In this document: positions 12,713 to 25,834 of the stretch, one piece after another | How the letters are laid out: each line of letters begins with the position of its first letter | Position numbering within the stretch: the first letter of the stretch is position 1 | Assembly (NCBI GenBank): GCA_027943335.1 | Contig: BSBK01002054.1 | Coordinates: 508,501 to 572,500 of the forward strand | Reading direction: 5' to 3' | Length of the DNA: 64,000 nucleotides | Origin: Chamaecyparis obtusa | Taxonomy: Eukaryota > Streptophyta > Pinopsida > Cupressales > Cupressaceae | Position numbers and translations under genes: made by a program | The notes under the pieces: generated by a model | Database searches by the model: none | What the model was told of the DNA's origin: nothing | What the model saw: the letters and a program-made list of their open reading frames with translations, nothing else

Positions 12713-12935
12713 GCCTTGGTTGTAGGAATAGTAAAAAAATAGAGTTCCAATGGTTGTAGGAATAGTCAAACAAAAAATTAAATAGGAGTGAAATAGATAA
12801 TAGAACAAGTAAAAAAGAGTGAAATAGATAACATAAACATATTTATTAGCAAACAAATAGGGAGTTACTTTGTTATGCCTTGGCTGTAGGAACAATCAAA
12901 GAACATAGTTCCAATGGCTGCAAGAACAGTCAAAG

Positions 12936-13325
12936 AACAAAGTTCCAATGGCTGCAAGAATAGTCATAGAACAAATTTCTCATCACAGCTTCTAGTTTCT
13001 TAGTGAGAATGCAAATAATTTACCATGAAATAAAAAACACAAATTAAAATGATTTCAGATTTATGGATTATTGCTCTCTCCAAATAGTATTCTAACATAA
13101 CTTAGACCAATGCTTAACCTATAGGGAAACAAACTCAAATATCTATAAGACACATCCAACTTTATGTTTAACTTCTCAGAAAGAGATAAGATTAAGATTA
13201 TTAAATATGCCTAACATATATTCAATCCCACATAACCAATATTATCATCAGATTTATATCATACGTCATACACTTCTCACATTTATCAATTCAAGCATAC
13301 TTAATCCTTTCCTTGAAAGAAAGAA
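12936..13325 (-). repeat. Inverted partial copy of the 0.6-kb unit
   Basis: The reverse complement matches about 12130-12570 of copy 2, for example the segments around CATGGTAAATTATTTTCATT and TGGATGTGTCTTTTAG. The arms are separated by about 370 bases holding short repeats (GTTCCAATGGCTGCAAGAA at about 12910 and 12945, with a diverged form near 12750). The copy is more diverged than copies 1 and 2 are from each other, suggesting that the inversion predates the tandem duplication. Confidence 0.8.
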
Positions 13326-13839
13326 AGATAATGATAAACTCAAATCCACAAGATAGAAAGATTAACACAAAAATACTTTATATTCTATTCATATAAGAAT
13401 TTTAATACAATTAAAGACAATTATACTAATCATACGGATCAATAAAATATTGTATCCATTATACCATATTATCCAACATGTCTCATAATATCAACTGATA
13501 TTAAAATCCTAAGACTGAACATTATTTATATTATGATCTCTATGAATACAAAAGTTGGGAACCTTCAACAAATGATCCTAGAATCCCCTATATAACTCGG
13601 GGGATGCAACAAGCTTTAGATCATTTATTGGAATTGAATCAAAATAAATATTCTATTCATTAGACAAGCTTTCGAGACATTCAAACTCTGATTCTATGGA
13701 ATAGAAATATCAACTAGAAGAACCACAATAAAAAAAATAGTTGAACCAAATGGTGATGTGTCTGTTTTAAGTTGTAAGAAAAGTTAACAAGAAAAATAAC
13801 TGGAATAAAATCAGGGCACTGAAATTAGCTTGTCACCTT
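13326..13839. other. AT-rich stretch, nothing recognised
   Basis: No open frame, RNA gene or repeat boundary was seen in this AT-rich 0.5 kb between the inverted repeat and the degenerate coding region to its right. Confidence 0.5.
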
Positions 13840-16800
13840 CAATTTGGTTAGTAGTTTCATTCCTAACAATGTGGCACATCTGTGGCATAACCGAGCCTGG
13901 AAAGATGTCCATGTAGATAACCGCTTAACCTCCTTGAAGTCTATTAGTGGCCTTGTCATCACACAATGAGATAAAAACAAAAAATAACTAAAAATGAGAG
14001 GCTGAGCCTTGTCATTGAGTAACTTATTTTCTCTTTCACTTGGTAAAAGTACTTCATTTGTCTACTTATTTCTCTCTTGGCCACCTGAAATATTTTAAAC
14101 TATCAATATGTGACATAGATTCTACCCACTTGAGATCTGTAATAGCACATGAGTCTCTGATGAACTTTCTAAAACTACTCTCAAACTTAATCATCATATC
14201 CAAAAAATCATTAAACTCATAGATATCAATATAATCAATATCAACAAAAATCATGGTCTCCACACTTGGGCATATGAGATCAAAATCAGATTTCCACTAC
14301 TGTACTTCTTTCATGTTCTTGTCTTTATCTAAAATGTATGGAACCAAAGGATGGTCAAGGCCTACCAATGATTTTAACTTGGTATTGATTAAATTTTTAT
14401 TCCCTTCAAGGAAATAATTTTTTTACTAAATTGATCATTTACTTGGTTTCCTCAATAATAGGATGTAGATCAACCATATAATTTGCTGCAACTTCTAATT
14501 GGTCCATAATAAGTGACCTTGCTGACCACACAGTGAACAAAGGTTCCAAGTAGGAAATAAAATCATCACATAGCTTGTTAGATTGAACTAAAGAAGAGTA
14601 GGAAGAATGAATAACATCAACCTTCGACTTGACCTTGTCAACCCTATGTTGAAGAACATGCATGAGAACACTAACACTCTTTTTCTACACTTCCTCTTCT
14701 AAAGATTCAATCCTACAAGCATAATCCTCCAACCTATTTTGTACATCTTGAGACACAACTACCTTACCTACAACTAGTTTTTCATCTTTAGGCTCTGTAT
14801 ATGGGAGGAGATGAAACCTTGAAACATACATCTTTAATGTTTCTTTCAATTCTACATTCTCAGTCAAGACCTCATAATTCTTAGTCATGGTCACCAAGTC
14901 AATATACACCTTATGAATCCTATCTTTATCCTTTGCAATTTCCACATTCAACATTCACACATGGTCAAGCGTGTGTGTAACCTCCAATTTACTATTATTA
15001 ACAATCTTAATGATGGTATCAACTTTCCTTTCTTCATTGATATTAATAATATGGGGCTTATGTGTACCAAGGGCTAATGCCCAAATAGCAAGGGTTTTTT
15101 ATTTGGGGTCAAAACTTGACCCTCTCAAGAAAGCACCATACTCATTCTCAAGAGAGAAAACAAGGTCAACTTGATTCTTAATTTGATCAGTAATAAAATT
15201 GGATTGAAAATCCTACCTTAGAAGTAATAACATACCACTTTCCATAACAAGTTTCCTGGCCTCTTCAATTTTCAATTGAACTAAATCAGGATCATATCAT
15301 TCCAAAGTGGCAAGTGCAACCTGTTGTTGATCCACGCTAGAATATTCTCCTTCTTGATCCATCAACCTCTTCACCTCTCTTCCTTTAATATTAATTACAA
15401 AAAATTTGAACTCCCACAGTATGTATGAAATTATCATCCTCTAAGAATTATTGAGAAGTAATCTTCCTATCATCTATCAATTTTCCCAATGGCCAATCCT
15501 TATACAATTTCAAACCATCATCAGGTCCTTCACTAAGCTTCTCCCTAAGCATCCTTGTTCTTTGATCAACTTCATGATCATTACTGTTAGCCACATCATT
15601 ATAGGTAGAGTCCTTAATTTTAGGCCTAGTCCTTTCCCTTTTAGGATGGGGTTCCCTAGTAGGAGAAGAAGAGTCAGAATCATCTTCTAAACTTGAAACT
15701 ATAATTCCTATTTATTTTTTTTGAGGTGGAAGAGATGAAATTTGAGCCATTAGAGCATCATAATTTTTCATCAACTCCTCAATTATTTGAAGAGGAGGTA
15801 AATGAGGGTAAAATCCAAGGAACTCATTATTTACCTGAGTCAACCTTGTTTTGCACATCATATTATTCCTCTATTTTTACCCAATTTCCAAAACATCCTT
15901 CTTGAAGAAAAATAATTCTCACTACATCTTCATTGTCCAAATGCTCATGAGGGGGAATCTTTTTCCAAGGTATCATCTACAAAAATGCCACCCTAATAAA
16001 AACCTCTGCATCGCAGAACCTATGAGGAGAAGAATCCAACTTGAATTGCTTCAAGAAGGTGTTGAGCTCTTCAACTACTTTCTTGTGAATGGAAAAATCT
16101 AAAACTTTTATCAATCTAGGCATAAGAGTACCCCTTCTCTTATTATGCAATTAGTCTCTCTCAACGAACAATAATATCTAGAAAAACTCAATAATAACAA
16201 CTCTATCAGGTACAAAACATGGAAATATATGAGGATGTTGCGGGTGACCATAAACTTTGAACACAACGAAGTCATCAAAGAAATAAAAATCACCCCAGTT
16301 GTGATCAAAGGGCCTATCTAAAACCTCCTAAGTTGACCTTAACAAATTTTGTCACTAGAAGACTTAGTCTACTTTTGTCCCTCCCTAAAATGTTCATGAT
16401 GAGGGCAACAATCCAATTCTAAAAATATACAAAATTAGGTCAAGTGGCTCATATCCCACACTCTTCTCCAACACTGCACATGCATCCTCTCTCCAGATGG
16501 GGCAACCTTATCCAAGTACAAACTTTTATCTATATTATCAACATTGAAATATAAAATCAAATAACACAATAAGGGGTAATATTTGAAATCAATCATTGCA
16601 GGATTCTATTGGATAACAACTAGGCCTTCATGTAAGACATTCACCAAGTATGTTACAAAGTCATAGTCTGTATTAACCTCTGGGTTTTGGATTTCCATCA
16701 CCATGTACATTATATAAATTTGAACTGTATCCTCCTCATCAAGTCCCAAAACCTTGCAATGCCCCTTAATTGTGTAGATAAAATAATGTTGGAAATCTTT

Positions 16801-17560
16801 AAGGGGAAAAGGCTCCATTACATTATCAGGAATTAGGATAGTCTTTCTCTTAACCCTAGGAATGAACCTAAGAACCATATTTTTTCTAAAGACCCACTTG
16901 TGGGATTCATAATTCATCTTTTCTCTCTTCAAGTCAACTTGGGTACAATTAGCATTAGTGATCCCAAAAGCCTCACTTAAAATTGATCTATGAATTCTCA
17001 CTAGGGTTCTCTGGTTTGCCCTTATAATAACCTTGGTTAATGAGAAATATCCATGGGCTAATTACCTAAGTAAATCTACATGAATAAAGACATCTAACAC
17101 TATTCACTTGGAAAAATTCAAATCCTATGGATTTGACATGGGAGGGCCCTTAATTCTATTATTGAAAAAGTATAAACAAAGCCCATTCTGAGGCTTCATT
17201 TTTTGGATTCCTACACATAAAACAAACATCCCTCAATTCATGTTCATTTTTGGATAACACATTGGTAGTCCTTAGTAAAAAGTCAACAAAATATTTCCAA
17301 TAAGCCCTACTATTCCCCTTTTCAACATAACTAGACCCAGAAGTAGATGTAGATAGATTCTGTTTACTCATTTCTCCTAAATCCAATTTGACATTTAATA
17401 GGAACAAGAAAAAACCCCAATAAAAATATTTCTCGAGGACAAAGAGAAAAACACTTACAAGTTCATGAAAATCACCCCCAATAGGATTAGACACTTTCTT
17501 TGTAATTATGTTTGCGTACCTCAAACTCTTGACTAAATAACTCTCAAATTTTTCATTGCA
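13840..17560 (-). pseudogene. Unrecognised degenerate minus-strand coding region, partly coiled-coil
   Basis: A run of minus-strand open stretches in consistent order looks like one decayed long protein or polyprotein. From 5' to 3': 17524-17159 (a Ser/Thr-rich patch STSTSGSSYVEKG, then FLLRTTNVLSKNEHELRD), 17001-16606 (basic and aromatic, with ILIPDNVMEPFPL and TYLVNVLHEGLVVIQ), stop-ridden sequence to 15000, then 14954-14685 and 14663-14439. The last two are rich in Glu, Lys, Val and Leu (NRLEDYACRIESLEEEV) and look coiled-coil. No retroviral-type catalytic motif is visible. It could be a repeat-encoded plant protein, a gag-like protein of a non-autonomous element, or a host pseudogene. I do not know its function. 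Confidence 0.45.
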
Positions 17561-18590
17561 ATCTGAAAATTAATGCGGCCATGATTTTAAAATTAATGTC
17601 ACATGGTTCAGCTATCAAGTCCTCTAGCTATGTGATAGTCCTTTAAATATTTGAATCTTAGCCATCAATCTCCACAACTTCAACTAATACACATCAGCTC
17701 CATGTGGTGATCATCCACTGTCGTAACCCATACGATTGCACTTGCAACAACCCACTATGGGTCCATTCAACATTTCCTTAAATAATTTGTTGTACACATG
17801 TAAAATTCTCAAAAATCATGAACTAATTAAGTAACCCATATAAAGCATCGCGAGGTTGCGACTTACCCAACCTAGGTTATCAAATCATTTCATTGCAAGC
17901 TCACAACCATTTTCCTTAATTGCAATTTAGGCTTGTGAGGACGCAAGGCCAAAGGTCTTAAACATGTGGCAATACCTCGCTCAATTGCCACATGCAACCA
18001 TACCAATTTGTTAACCCCATGGTGAAAAAACCATCAAGTGCATCTATTAGTCATTAGAGTACCACGTGTAACATTCTCACTTCCTCATGGGCCAAAACTA
18101 GGTCCCACACAATAAGCCACGAGGCAACGACAAGGGATGATTGGTGACATGGATGACACGTTATATGAAAGGAGGGTCCAAGCGGTGGTGTGTAAAGAGC
18201 TTCCTTTGGTTTTAGCATGTTACCAAGTGATTTCTCTCTACGTAGAAGTTCATTGTGATGTGACACGCGATGGCACAATGGGAATTAATTTCTCCTTCAA
18301 CGTATCATTGAGAAGTGATGTGGGTGGTAAGTTAGATGAAATTTAGTTGAGATGAATGGACACTGTAGTGGACCCACAATTTTGTTTTTGTTCAACTGGT
18401 GATGCGGCAGGGGATTTCAAATATTTCAACACATCATCGTGTCTGATGTGGCAATTCTATGACGTTAATTGTGAATGCATTGAGAATAAAAGAATAAAGT
18501 GACAAAATTTTAATGAGCTCGGTGGAAGGATTTTGAAACTATGTTGTAACATTTGTAATAAATAAATAAATACCAACTTAAAACATTTCC
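17561..18590. other. Non-coding 1 kb left of the truncated C LTR
   Basis: This stretch is less AT-rich than its surroundings and has no convincing gene. It precedes the coding direction of 13840-17560 and could hold that region's promoter or a former LTR, but no second copy is present to test this. It ends near 18590, where similarity to 42088 onward begins abruptly, marking a breakpoint in element C's left LTR. Confidence 0.4.
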
Positions 18591-19902
18591 CAACAAAATA
18601 TCCACATCACAATACACACTTGGCATGACCATTAGTAAAATATCAATTTACAATTTTCACATTGAATTTACCAACTTACAATTTAAGTTATACTCAACAT
18701 TTAAAATTATGAATTTAAAACACATTACGACGAGGTTTTCTCTTTTCATTAGACACAACCTTGGTTTAACTCAAGCACATGGGATTGGTTCTAGTTCTCC
18801 TAATTTATTTCCATGGTCAATTCCTGCACAACTAAATTTGAACATCAGTAGCTCAATAAATCACAAGCACATATCATGAATGGACATAAACATGAATCAG
18901 TAACTTGCCATATGCACAACATCTCATAAATCAAATTCAAAATCCAACATACCATCAATATGTTTCACATTTTTCTCACAAGGAATTTAAGTGTACCAAT
19001 TAAAAAAAATTCATCACCTAACATTTAATTTTCAATGAAATCATGTCACATCATAATTAAAATCCCCAATTGTCATTAATCCCAATAATTCAAATTAGCA
19101 TATATATTCAATTACATCAACACAATAATCATTTAATGTACATTTATATCTACTTAATCATGACTCATCTCAAATGAATAATTCACACCTTACCTACTGC
19201 ATGAAATTACATACACATAGAAAACAACATTTAAGCACCTAACATTTAATCTCATTAAAATTTACAACTCATCTTATTACGAATTCAATTGCCTTGTTCC
19301 AAATCGATTCACACAAAAAATACTCTCAATTGCATTGTCATAATAATCAGTTGAACTAATTAAACCTAATGCAAATATAATGCATCCTAGAATCATCGAC
19401 ATGAGTACGGAAGCAACTTGAAATAGAGTACATCTCAAAACTAAGTGGTCAGATCGCTGCCCAAAAGAATATCAAACCATGATTCTCTAACATAGAGTAT
19501 CTAAATACTGGGTCTATCAAGAAGATAAATGAAATGATAAGAAGGGTTGGTGTAGGGTCCCTCAAAATCTACCCATCACAACCCCAATAGTAGCCTCAGA
19601 ATGAGAACAAGAAAATACTAAACTAACTTCATCTAGCGATGTCGACATAATGCATATCATAGGAAAAGTCACTGCATCACAAGATTGACTCCACCTATCA
19701 CATAGGATTAGTAGTATACTACCAAAATAACATCTGGCATCACCAAATCAACGTAGGGAATCAAAAAAATATGGTATAAAATAAGATCACCCTAATGGTA
19801 CACATTCACATGGGTCCAACATGAACACACACATCAATTGTGAAGGCAAAAGCCACACCCATCAGGATGTCTTGTGAAGAGGCAAATGAGGGTTGCACCA
19901 CA
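18591..19902 (-). repeat. Element C left LTR (truncated)
   Basis: It matches 42088-43400 over about 1.31 kb and ends GTTGCACCACA before a pyrimidine-rich tract. The remaining 4 kb found in the right LTR is missing here; the sequence left of 18590 is unrelated. Confidence 0.85.
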
Positions 19903-19913
19903 TCTTTCCCCCC
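19903..19913 (-). other. Element C polypurine tract
   Basis: The minus strand reads GGGGGGAAAGA directly before the LTR start TGTGGTGC. The equivalent tract at 43401-43409 is GAGGGGGAGA on the minus strand. Confidence 0.75.
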
Positions 19914-22731
19914 AAGGATTAGGCTTACTCCTGGAAGCCAACAAGTCAAACCAAAGGAAATAATCCAAGTGTGAGGTCTATACTTGTCTTCCTCTCAAGA
20001 CAACCCAACATAACATATCCATACCAATTGACCCGACAAATGTGAAAGATATTTATCAAACATAGGAGAAAATCACAACTCTCATGAGGCCCTTCAATCA
20101 TGGTGCAACAAATGCTAGGAGGAAACTTCTAATCATGGCCTTCACCACATAAGGTGTAACTCCACCTCTTATACTCCACCTAGAGGCACTCAAAAGTAAC
20201 CACTTTCCTCTGAGATATCTCTAAGGTCAAAGCACCAATAGCTTCCAAGTCATTAACTTGGGACCAAGGAACAAAATCCTCTTACCAAAATTGCTGGATA
20301 CTACATCCCACTCAAGTGTACCAAAGGATAAAACACATAATATTTCCTCACGCAAGTAAGAGAATTCCCAAAATAGAGGACCAATAGTGCACTCCTTCCA
20401 TTATAGGAATAAATAGAGAACCTCTAAAATTCAAAGTGTAAAATCAACATAATTTAATAATGACGAGAGGTCAAATGTCCTTGGTAAATAGGGTCACTTA
20501 CCCAGCTAGAACTTAGTCTCACCTACCAGAAGGTGGAAATGAGTCCAATTAGTGGGTGACCACTTACTCTCATCCTCAAACTCAAACCTTAGATGGTTAG
20601 ATAAGCCTAAGAATACTACATCCTACTAACTAAAGCTTACAAATACCACAAACAAGACCATTCACTAGAAACTCCAATTTCTAACATGGAGTCTCACAAA
20701 GAGGGAACAAATTATTCCATAAAATATCATATCTACATATAGTTATAAAGGTGTAAGCATACCAGGGTCATCAAGACCCACAACATGGATCAAACTCCAA
20801 AGTGAACTAAGTTGCACCTAATGACCTATCATAACAATGCTAAGAAGGAGCAACATTCCTGCTTCCAAAAAACATCATGGAATCAAGAAGGAACCCCACT
20901 AAGCATGCATGATAGTACCAAAGAAATAATTTCAATGCTCGAACGTTACCACATAAGCCATTCAAGGACATAACCCAAAGTGACATTTCTACACTAATTC
21001 TACTATTTCACCAATAGAGGTCTGCTAACCTCCATCCATTTGATTAATGTTCATGCTACTATAGTCCTTTCTACCTTAGTAAAAAATTATCAATGATGAT
21101 TCAATATAGGTACAAGCTTCCACACAAGGGGAATTTATGATTTGTGTACCTTGTAAACAAATTACGCTACCATGCATCTACACCATTACTAACCTAGATA
21201 ACTTTTCAAGCTGTAATAAATAATAATCCTTCTTCAATAATTTACGTAGGATGGAGATCATACACCACAACTATACTATTACATATGCACAATTTAGTAT
21301 GTTATCCCTGGTGTTCTCCTTCATACGTTCTAACTTTGGTCCTCAATGAATATGATAGAGTCATAGACAAAAGACTGACCAACAATTTTTTTTTTAAAAT
21401 AAAAAAAATTCAGAATAGTCACCATGATCAAAAAGGTAAATCCAAATGGGGAAACCATTAATTCCAATACTAGGAAAAAAAGAGCTCAATTCAACAATGA
21501 ACCAAATGTAATAACTATCATAGAGAGATAGATTTGGTGATTAACTCCAAGCATAGGAAATAACAAAAAATATGTTAGCCCACAAACATGTGGAAAGATC
21601 CACCACAACATAATCAATAAATAAATTAATCAAAAGAGCCATTCACAAAAATAGCAACTGAAATTAGTCACATAAGAGGGAGAAACCACCATTGGGTATT
21701 GAGGACACTACTTCCCAAAAACCTTAGAGAACATACCCAACACACATACATCGAACAATGCACCCCATAATCCTTGAAATCATATCCTCCTCAATACCAA
21801 TTTCTTTTACCTCTTGGTGCAAAAATTTTAAAATACAATGATCTAACAGGTGAGGGTCTTCATACCAACTCACCACATGTGCAGATAGATCAACACAAGG
21901 TCTCAACCTAAGACTCAAACTCTCAGAAGGGGTGCTTATCATGCTCAAGAGAATACTTGCTAACTACCACAAAGGTTTTTCCCCTAACTGGGGTATGCAC
22001 AACTTACACTATGAGCCCAAAATTGACTACAATAGTAAGACACTATTCAAGGGCGAGGTAGATATCCCCTCACCACACATAGACAAAAAATATCATCTTA
22101 CACAAAGGCCTCATTTTACTTAGTGCGAGGTGATTGAAAGATCAAAAGGGCATAAATCTAGGTACACACGATGCCACATCAAGTACTAACTCATCATGAT
22201 ATCACAAGTTCACAAAGGATAATACATCCTTCCTCCATAGATCAAGACAACCATAAATTTGGGGACATAAGACATTACCCCAAATATCTATCACAACACT
22301 AATTGCCTTCCCAAAAACAATAATTTAAGATGTCTGAGCCTACACAACATAATTCATTACATTATACTCTCATGATGCAATATTTACATAAGTACTAGGC
22401 ATTGTAATCCATCAAGAGTGGATCAATAGAAGCTCAAGCCACACATGGAAACCTATCCACAGTTCTAACCAAACATGGTCACACAATAAGAAAGCTATGC
22501 ATGGGCTACTAATTACCATAAGAAATGAGGGACCGACATTGCACTTATATAGGTTATCATGCCATAACAAGTGGCAATACTACCATAGTTTCCAAGGCAT
22601 CCACACATGGCCACAAAATGGCCACTAAGCACTCAAAACTAAGAGAAGTCCAAGTATCCATGTATTCTTAGAAAACAATGGTAGAGAAGATTTCTCTGGG
22701 TAATTCCCATCCCAAAAGAAAGTGTAACAAC
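19903..22731 (-). other. Element C interior, 3' part (non-coding)
   Basis: This is about 2.8 kb with only short scattered frames, the longest being 74 codons on the minus strand at 21724-21948, with no known motif. Its first 1.56 kb is repeated at 43401-44803. It is interrupted at 22731 by element B, and the bases ACAAC at 22727-22731 are one side of B's target duplication. No gene is supported. Confidence 0.7.
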
Positions 22732-24819
22732 TGTTAAGGCTAAAAATTTGCACTCTGTTAAACTAAACAAGTTTAATAATTTTGCCTAACATGGGATTCA
22801 TTTCTGTATGTGGGAAATGCATAACTTGAAATGAAACCTCTGGATTCTAGGTCGGTTCCTATAAGATGACCACCTATAAATCCTCAAAAAATAATCTAAA
22901 CTTGTGGGGAAAGAGATAGAAATTGCAAAAATGAACGTGCAAACTGAAAACTAGACTTAGGAAAACTAGGTGAAATTCCAAAGAGATAGGAAATTGAGAA
23001 GATAATGACCTTTCCTTTTGGAAACTGTAAGTTCTATCACTGAAAATAAAGCACTTCTATTCTATATAGGTGTGCATAAATATTTCATAATAAGGCCCTT
23101 TAATAGATTAACAAGGAGGAGAAATTATTCACATGAAGATCTTATGAATTTTGGACACAAATTATAACCTGCACACAACATACATTCCTGCAACAAGGTA
23201 ATGGCTGAGATAAAATATCAAGGAGTTATAAACTCACTCACTATTTCTATCAATCATTCACTTTAACACATAGCCACAAAAAGAAAGAAGGCCTGAACTT
23301 GATAGAAAAAACATACTCCAAAATGTTGTCAATATATATCAATCTCCAAAAGAGTTACAAATTTTGCATAAACTGCCAAGGACAAAAATATGTCACAAAA
23401 GCCCTCCTCTACATAATCAGAACTGAAGAAAAAGTAAGTCTAAAATTCCCTAAGTACAATCCACAACCCATTTTCGGATGCAACAATAAAGCCTAAAAAA
23501 TAGGACCTGAAACTCCCTCCAAAAAGCACCAATAGACTGAAAAAGTCTAACCAAGTCATCAACAACCTTGGTGACTCACCAAAACTGCCCTCAAAAGCCT
23601 CAAACAACCAATAAATGACCTTAAAAACCTCCTTGAAGTGCTCAATTTGACTCCCTAAATCTTCTCCAACTTCTCCTAGAAGGACTCAACAAAGCTCTAT
23701 ATTCTCTCAAAATGTCTAAAGACTTAATCCATCTTCCTAAACAATCTCAAATTCATTAATACTTATGAATAAGTCATGAAGACTTGGCCATCTCCACACA
23801 TGCCATTTACATCTCATTAAGATATCTAATAATTGGTTCATAAAGCACCAAATATTAAATTGAAAACACAAAAGATGTCACAGAGAAATAATACCATAAT
23901 TAGATTTAAGATTTACCCTATATACTTATTCATATTTAAAATAGTAAAATCTATTTAACAAATATAAATAAAAACTTATATTTGTTGAATAAATTTTAAT
24001 TATTTTTGGAAAAACTATTAATAAGTACCTAGGATACATTTCAAATTAGAATGAAAAAATATCATTTTGTTCTAAATGACTTAGCAAAACCATCTTGCAC
24101 ACAACAAGGCATAACCTTGTGTTGCCGTGGTAATGTGGGAAAACTCGACCCTTCATTAGATATTTTTTGGATTTGAAATATAATAAGAAATACTTTAGGG
24201 GTCAAAAAAATGAACAACCCTAAAGTATAACACATCATTTGGTCTTTCTTGTGTGATAAAAAAAAAGGGTTTCAAGCTGAATGCTGCCGCCATTAAAGGG
24301 TTTGTAACATAGTTTATGGAAGGATTCAACTTCAAATGCCACCTCTTGCCTAAATGCGTGGCCATCATGGAGGAAAATCTGGGTTTGACTGCAACAAATG
24401 ATATGAAAACCCTTCACTTCTACAAATGCTTTTGTTTTTATTTTTCTCACTATATGACCGCCATGGAAGAGGAGAAGAAAACATTTAATTTTTCCTTTGT
24501 AGTCTGTTCTTTTTATTTTAAACATGGCCTTTCTGCTCCTTTTCTAAGATCTGGATTGATATTCTATAAAAATGTAACCCATTTCTTTGAAAGAAAAATA
24601 AATAAAAATGTTTCCTCTCTTTGTTATAAATTCGTGACATCCATATATGTTATATTATGAGATTTTGGCTCATGACCATTACTGTTTGAGTAACTAGACT
24701 CTTTTACTGTTGCTCCTTTGAAATCTGGATCTGGGCATCCTTTCTATTTTATAAAAGAAACTATTTTCTTTCCTTTCATTATTTACTGTCTGCTCCAAAA
24801 ATGTTTTCTTATTGTGTAG

Positions 24820-25645
24820 GTCACCATCCATGTCATGCTCTTGCTAAGAATTTTGGGATTCTTATGTTCTTTCATTATCTTATAAAGCCTGTCAAATATG
24901 AAATTTGGACTAGCAGCTTCACACAATGTGGTAAGGCACTGCATGGCCTGAATATGAGTTTTAATATCTACAACTCTCTCTACAACATCTTTTGCTAAAC
25001 TTGCACATTTTGGTCACCCTAACCAGGGAGCACAGACACTAAACAAACCAGTATTTCAACACGCTGGTCAAGATCGCTTAAACTTTCAACTATCTCCTTC
25101 AATGAGTTCATTGCTTCAAGATGCTCCTTTCATATTGTACTCTTTAAATTTAAAAGCACTTCCTCTTGGAATATGGACCCAACCCTTCCTTCAATTTCTT
25201 CCAAGCTCATTTCCCTTGGCTCAATATCTTCAACAACTTCAATTACAGCTACAGCCTTGCTCTGTTTAGTATCATCAACCTTCTTCCCTGTGCTCTTTTT
25301 TGCACTTTGCATGTTTAGAGAAACAAGCTTATGTCGACTTGGTCACTAGCAGCTGATCTTTTTACAAACCCATTCTCATCAACCTATGAAGGTGAGGAAC
25401 TACAACCACTAGGAATTTCTTGTAATGTACTTGAAGGTAGACTAGGCACTTGAACATTCCCGCTAAATGCAATCATTCCAATAAGTTTATTTCTTCTCAC
25501 ATCATCTAGCTTTTCTAGGGATCTTTCAAGAGACTTCATACCAACTAATCTTAGCAATTGTTGCTAGTGCATAAAATGAAGCATCTGGTACATCTGGTCT
25601 ACCATCATTTAGACATGAAGGAACCTTGTTCTTTCTTGCATGTTT
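24820..25645 (-). pseudogene. MOR1: Captured MOR1/GEM1 (XMAP215 family) fragment in element B's left LTR
   Basis: Read on the minus strand, pieces of the plant microtubule protein MOR1 appear in the right order. They are LNDGRPDVPDASFYALATIA (about 25600), MKSLERSLEKLDDVRRNKL (about 25530), EDIEPREMSLEEIEGRVGS (about 25200), a TOG-repeat helix region (DLDQRVEILVCLVSVLPG), and DIKTHIQAMQCLTTLCEA to YKIMKEHKNPKILSKSMTWM (about 24825-24970). In plants MOR1 binds tubulin through TOG domains and promotes microtubule growth. This copy is broken by frameshifts and stops (Trp to stop in TI*KEHLEAM), and about 30 residues are missing between NVQV and VDIKT. It covers only part of a roughly 2000-residue protein. 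Its presence in both LTRs shows that the element carried it before inserting. Confidence 0.85.
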
Positions 25646-25834
25646 AACATCTCTGCATTATGTCCACAACTCTATCACTAGCACTTTGTTCCTTGCTAAA
25701 TGGCTCCCAAAACACTACTTCAAAATCTGCACAACAGTCACCACAACAACTGGTTCATAACATGTGCCTATAGAAATAAATGAATCATTCTAGAAAACTA
25801 AACACCACTTTTCCAGCCCACCTCTAGCTTGTTT

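Noticed and set aside
24820..25645. A functional MOR1 gene
   Set aside because: Only a fragment is present, with stops, frameshifts and a missing segment, and it is duplicated with the LTR.
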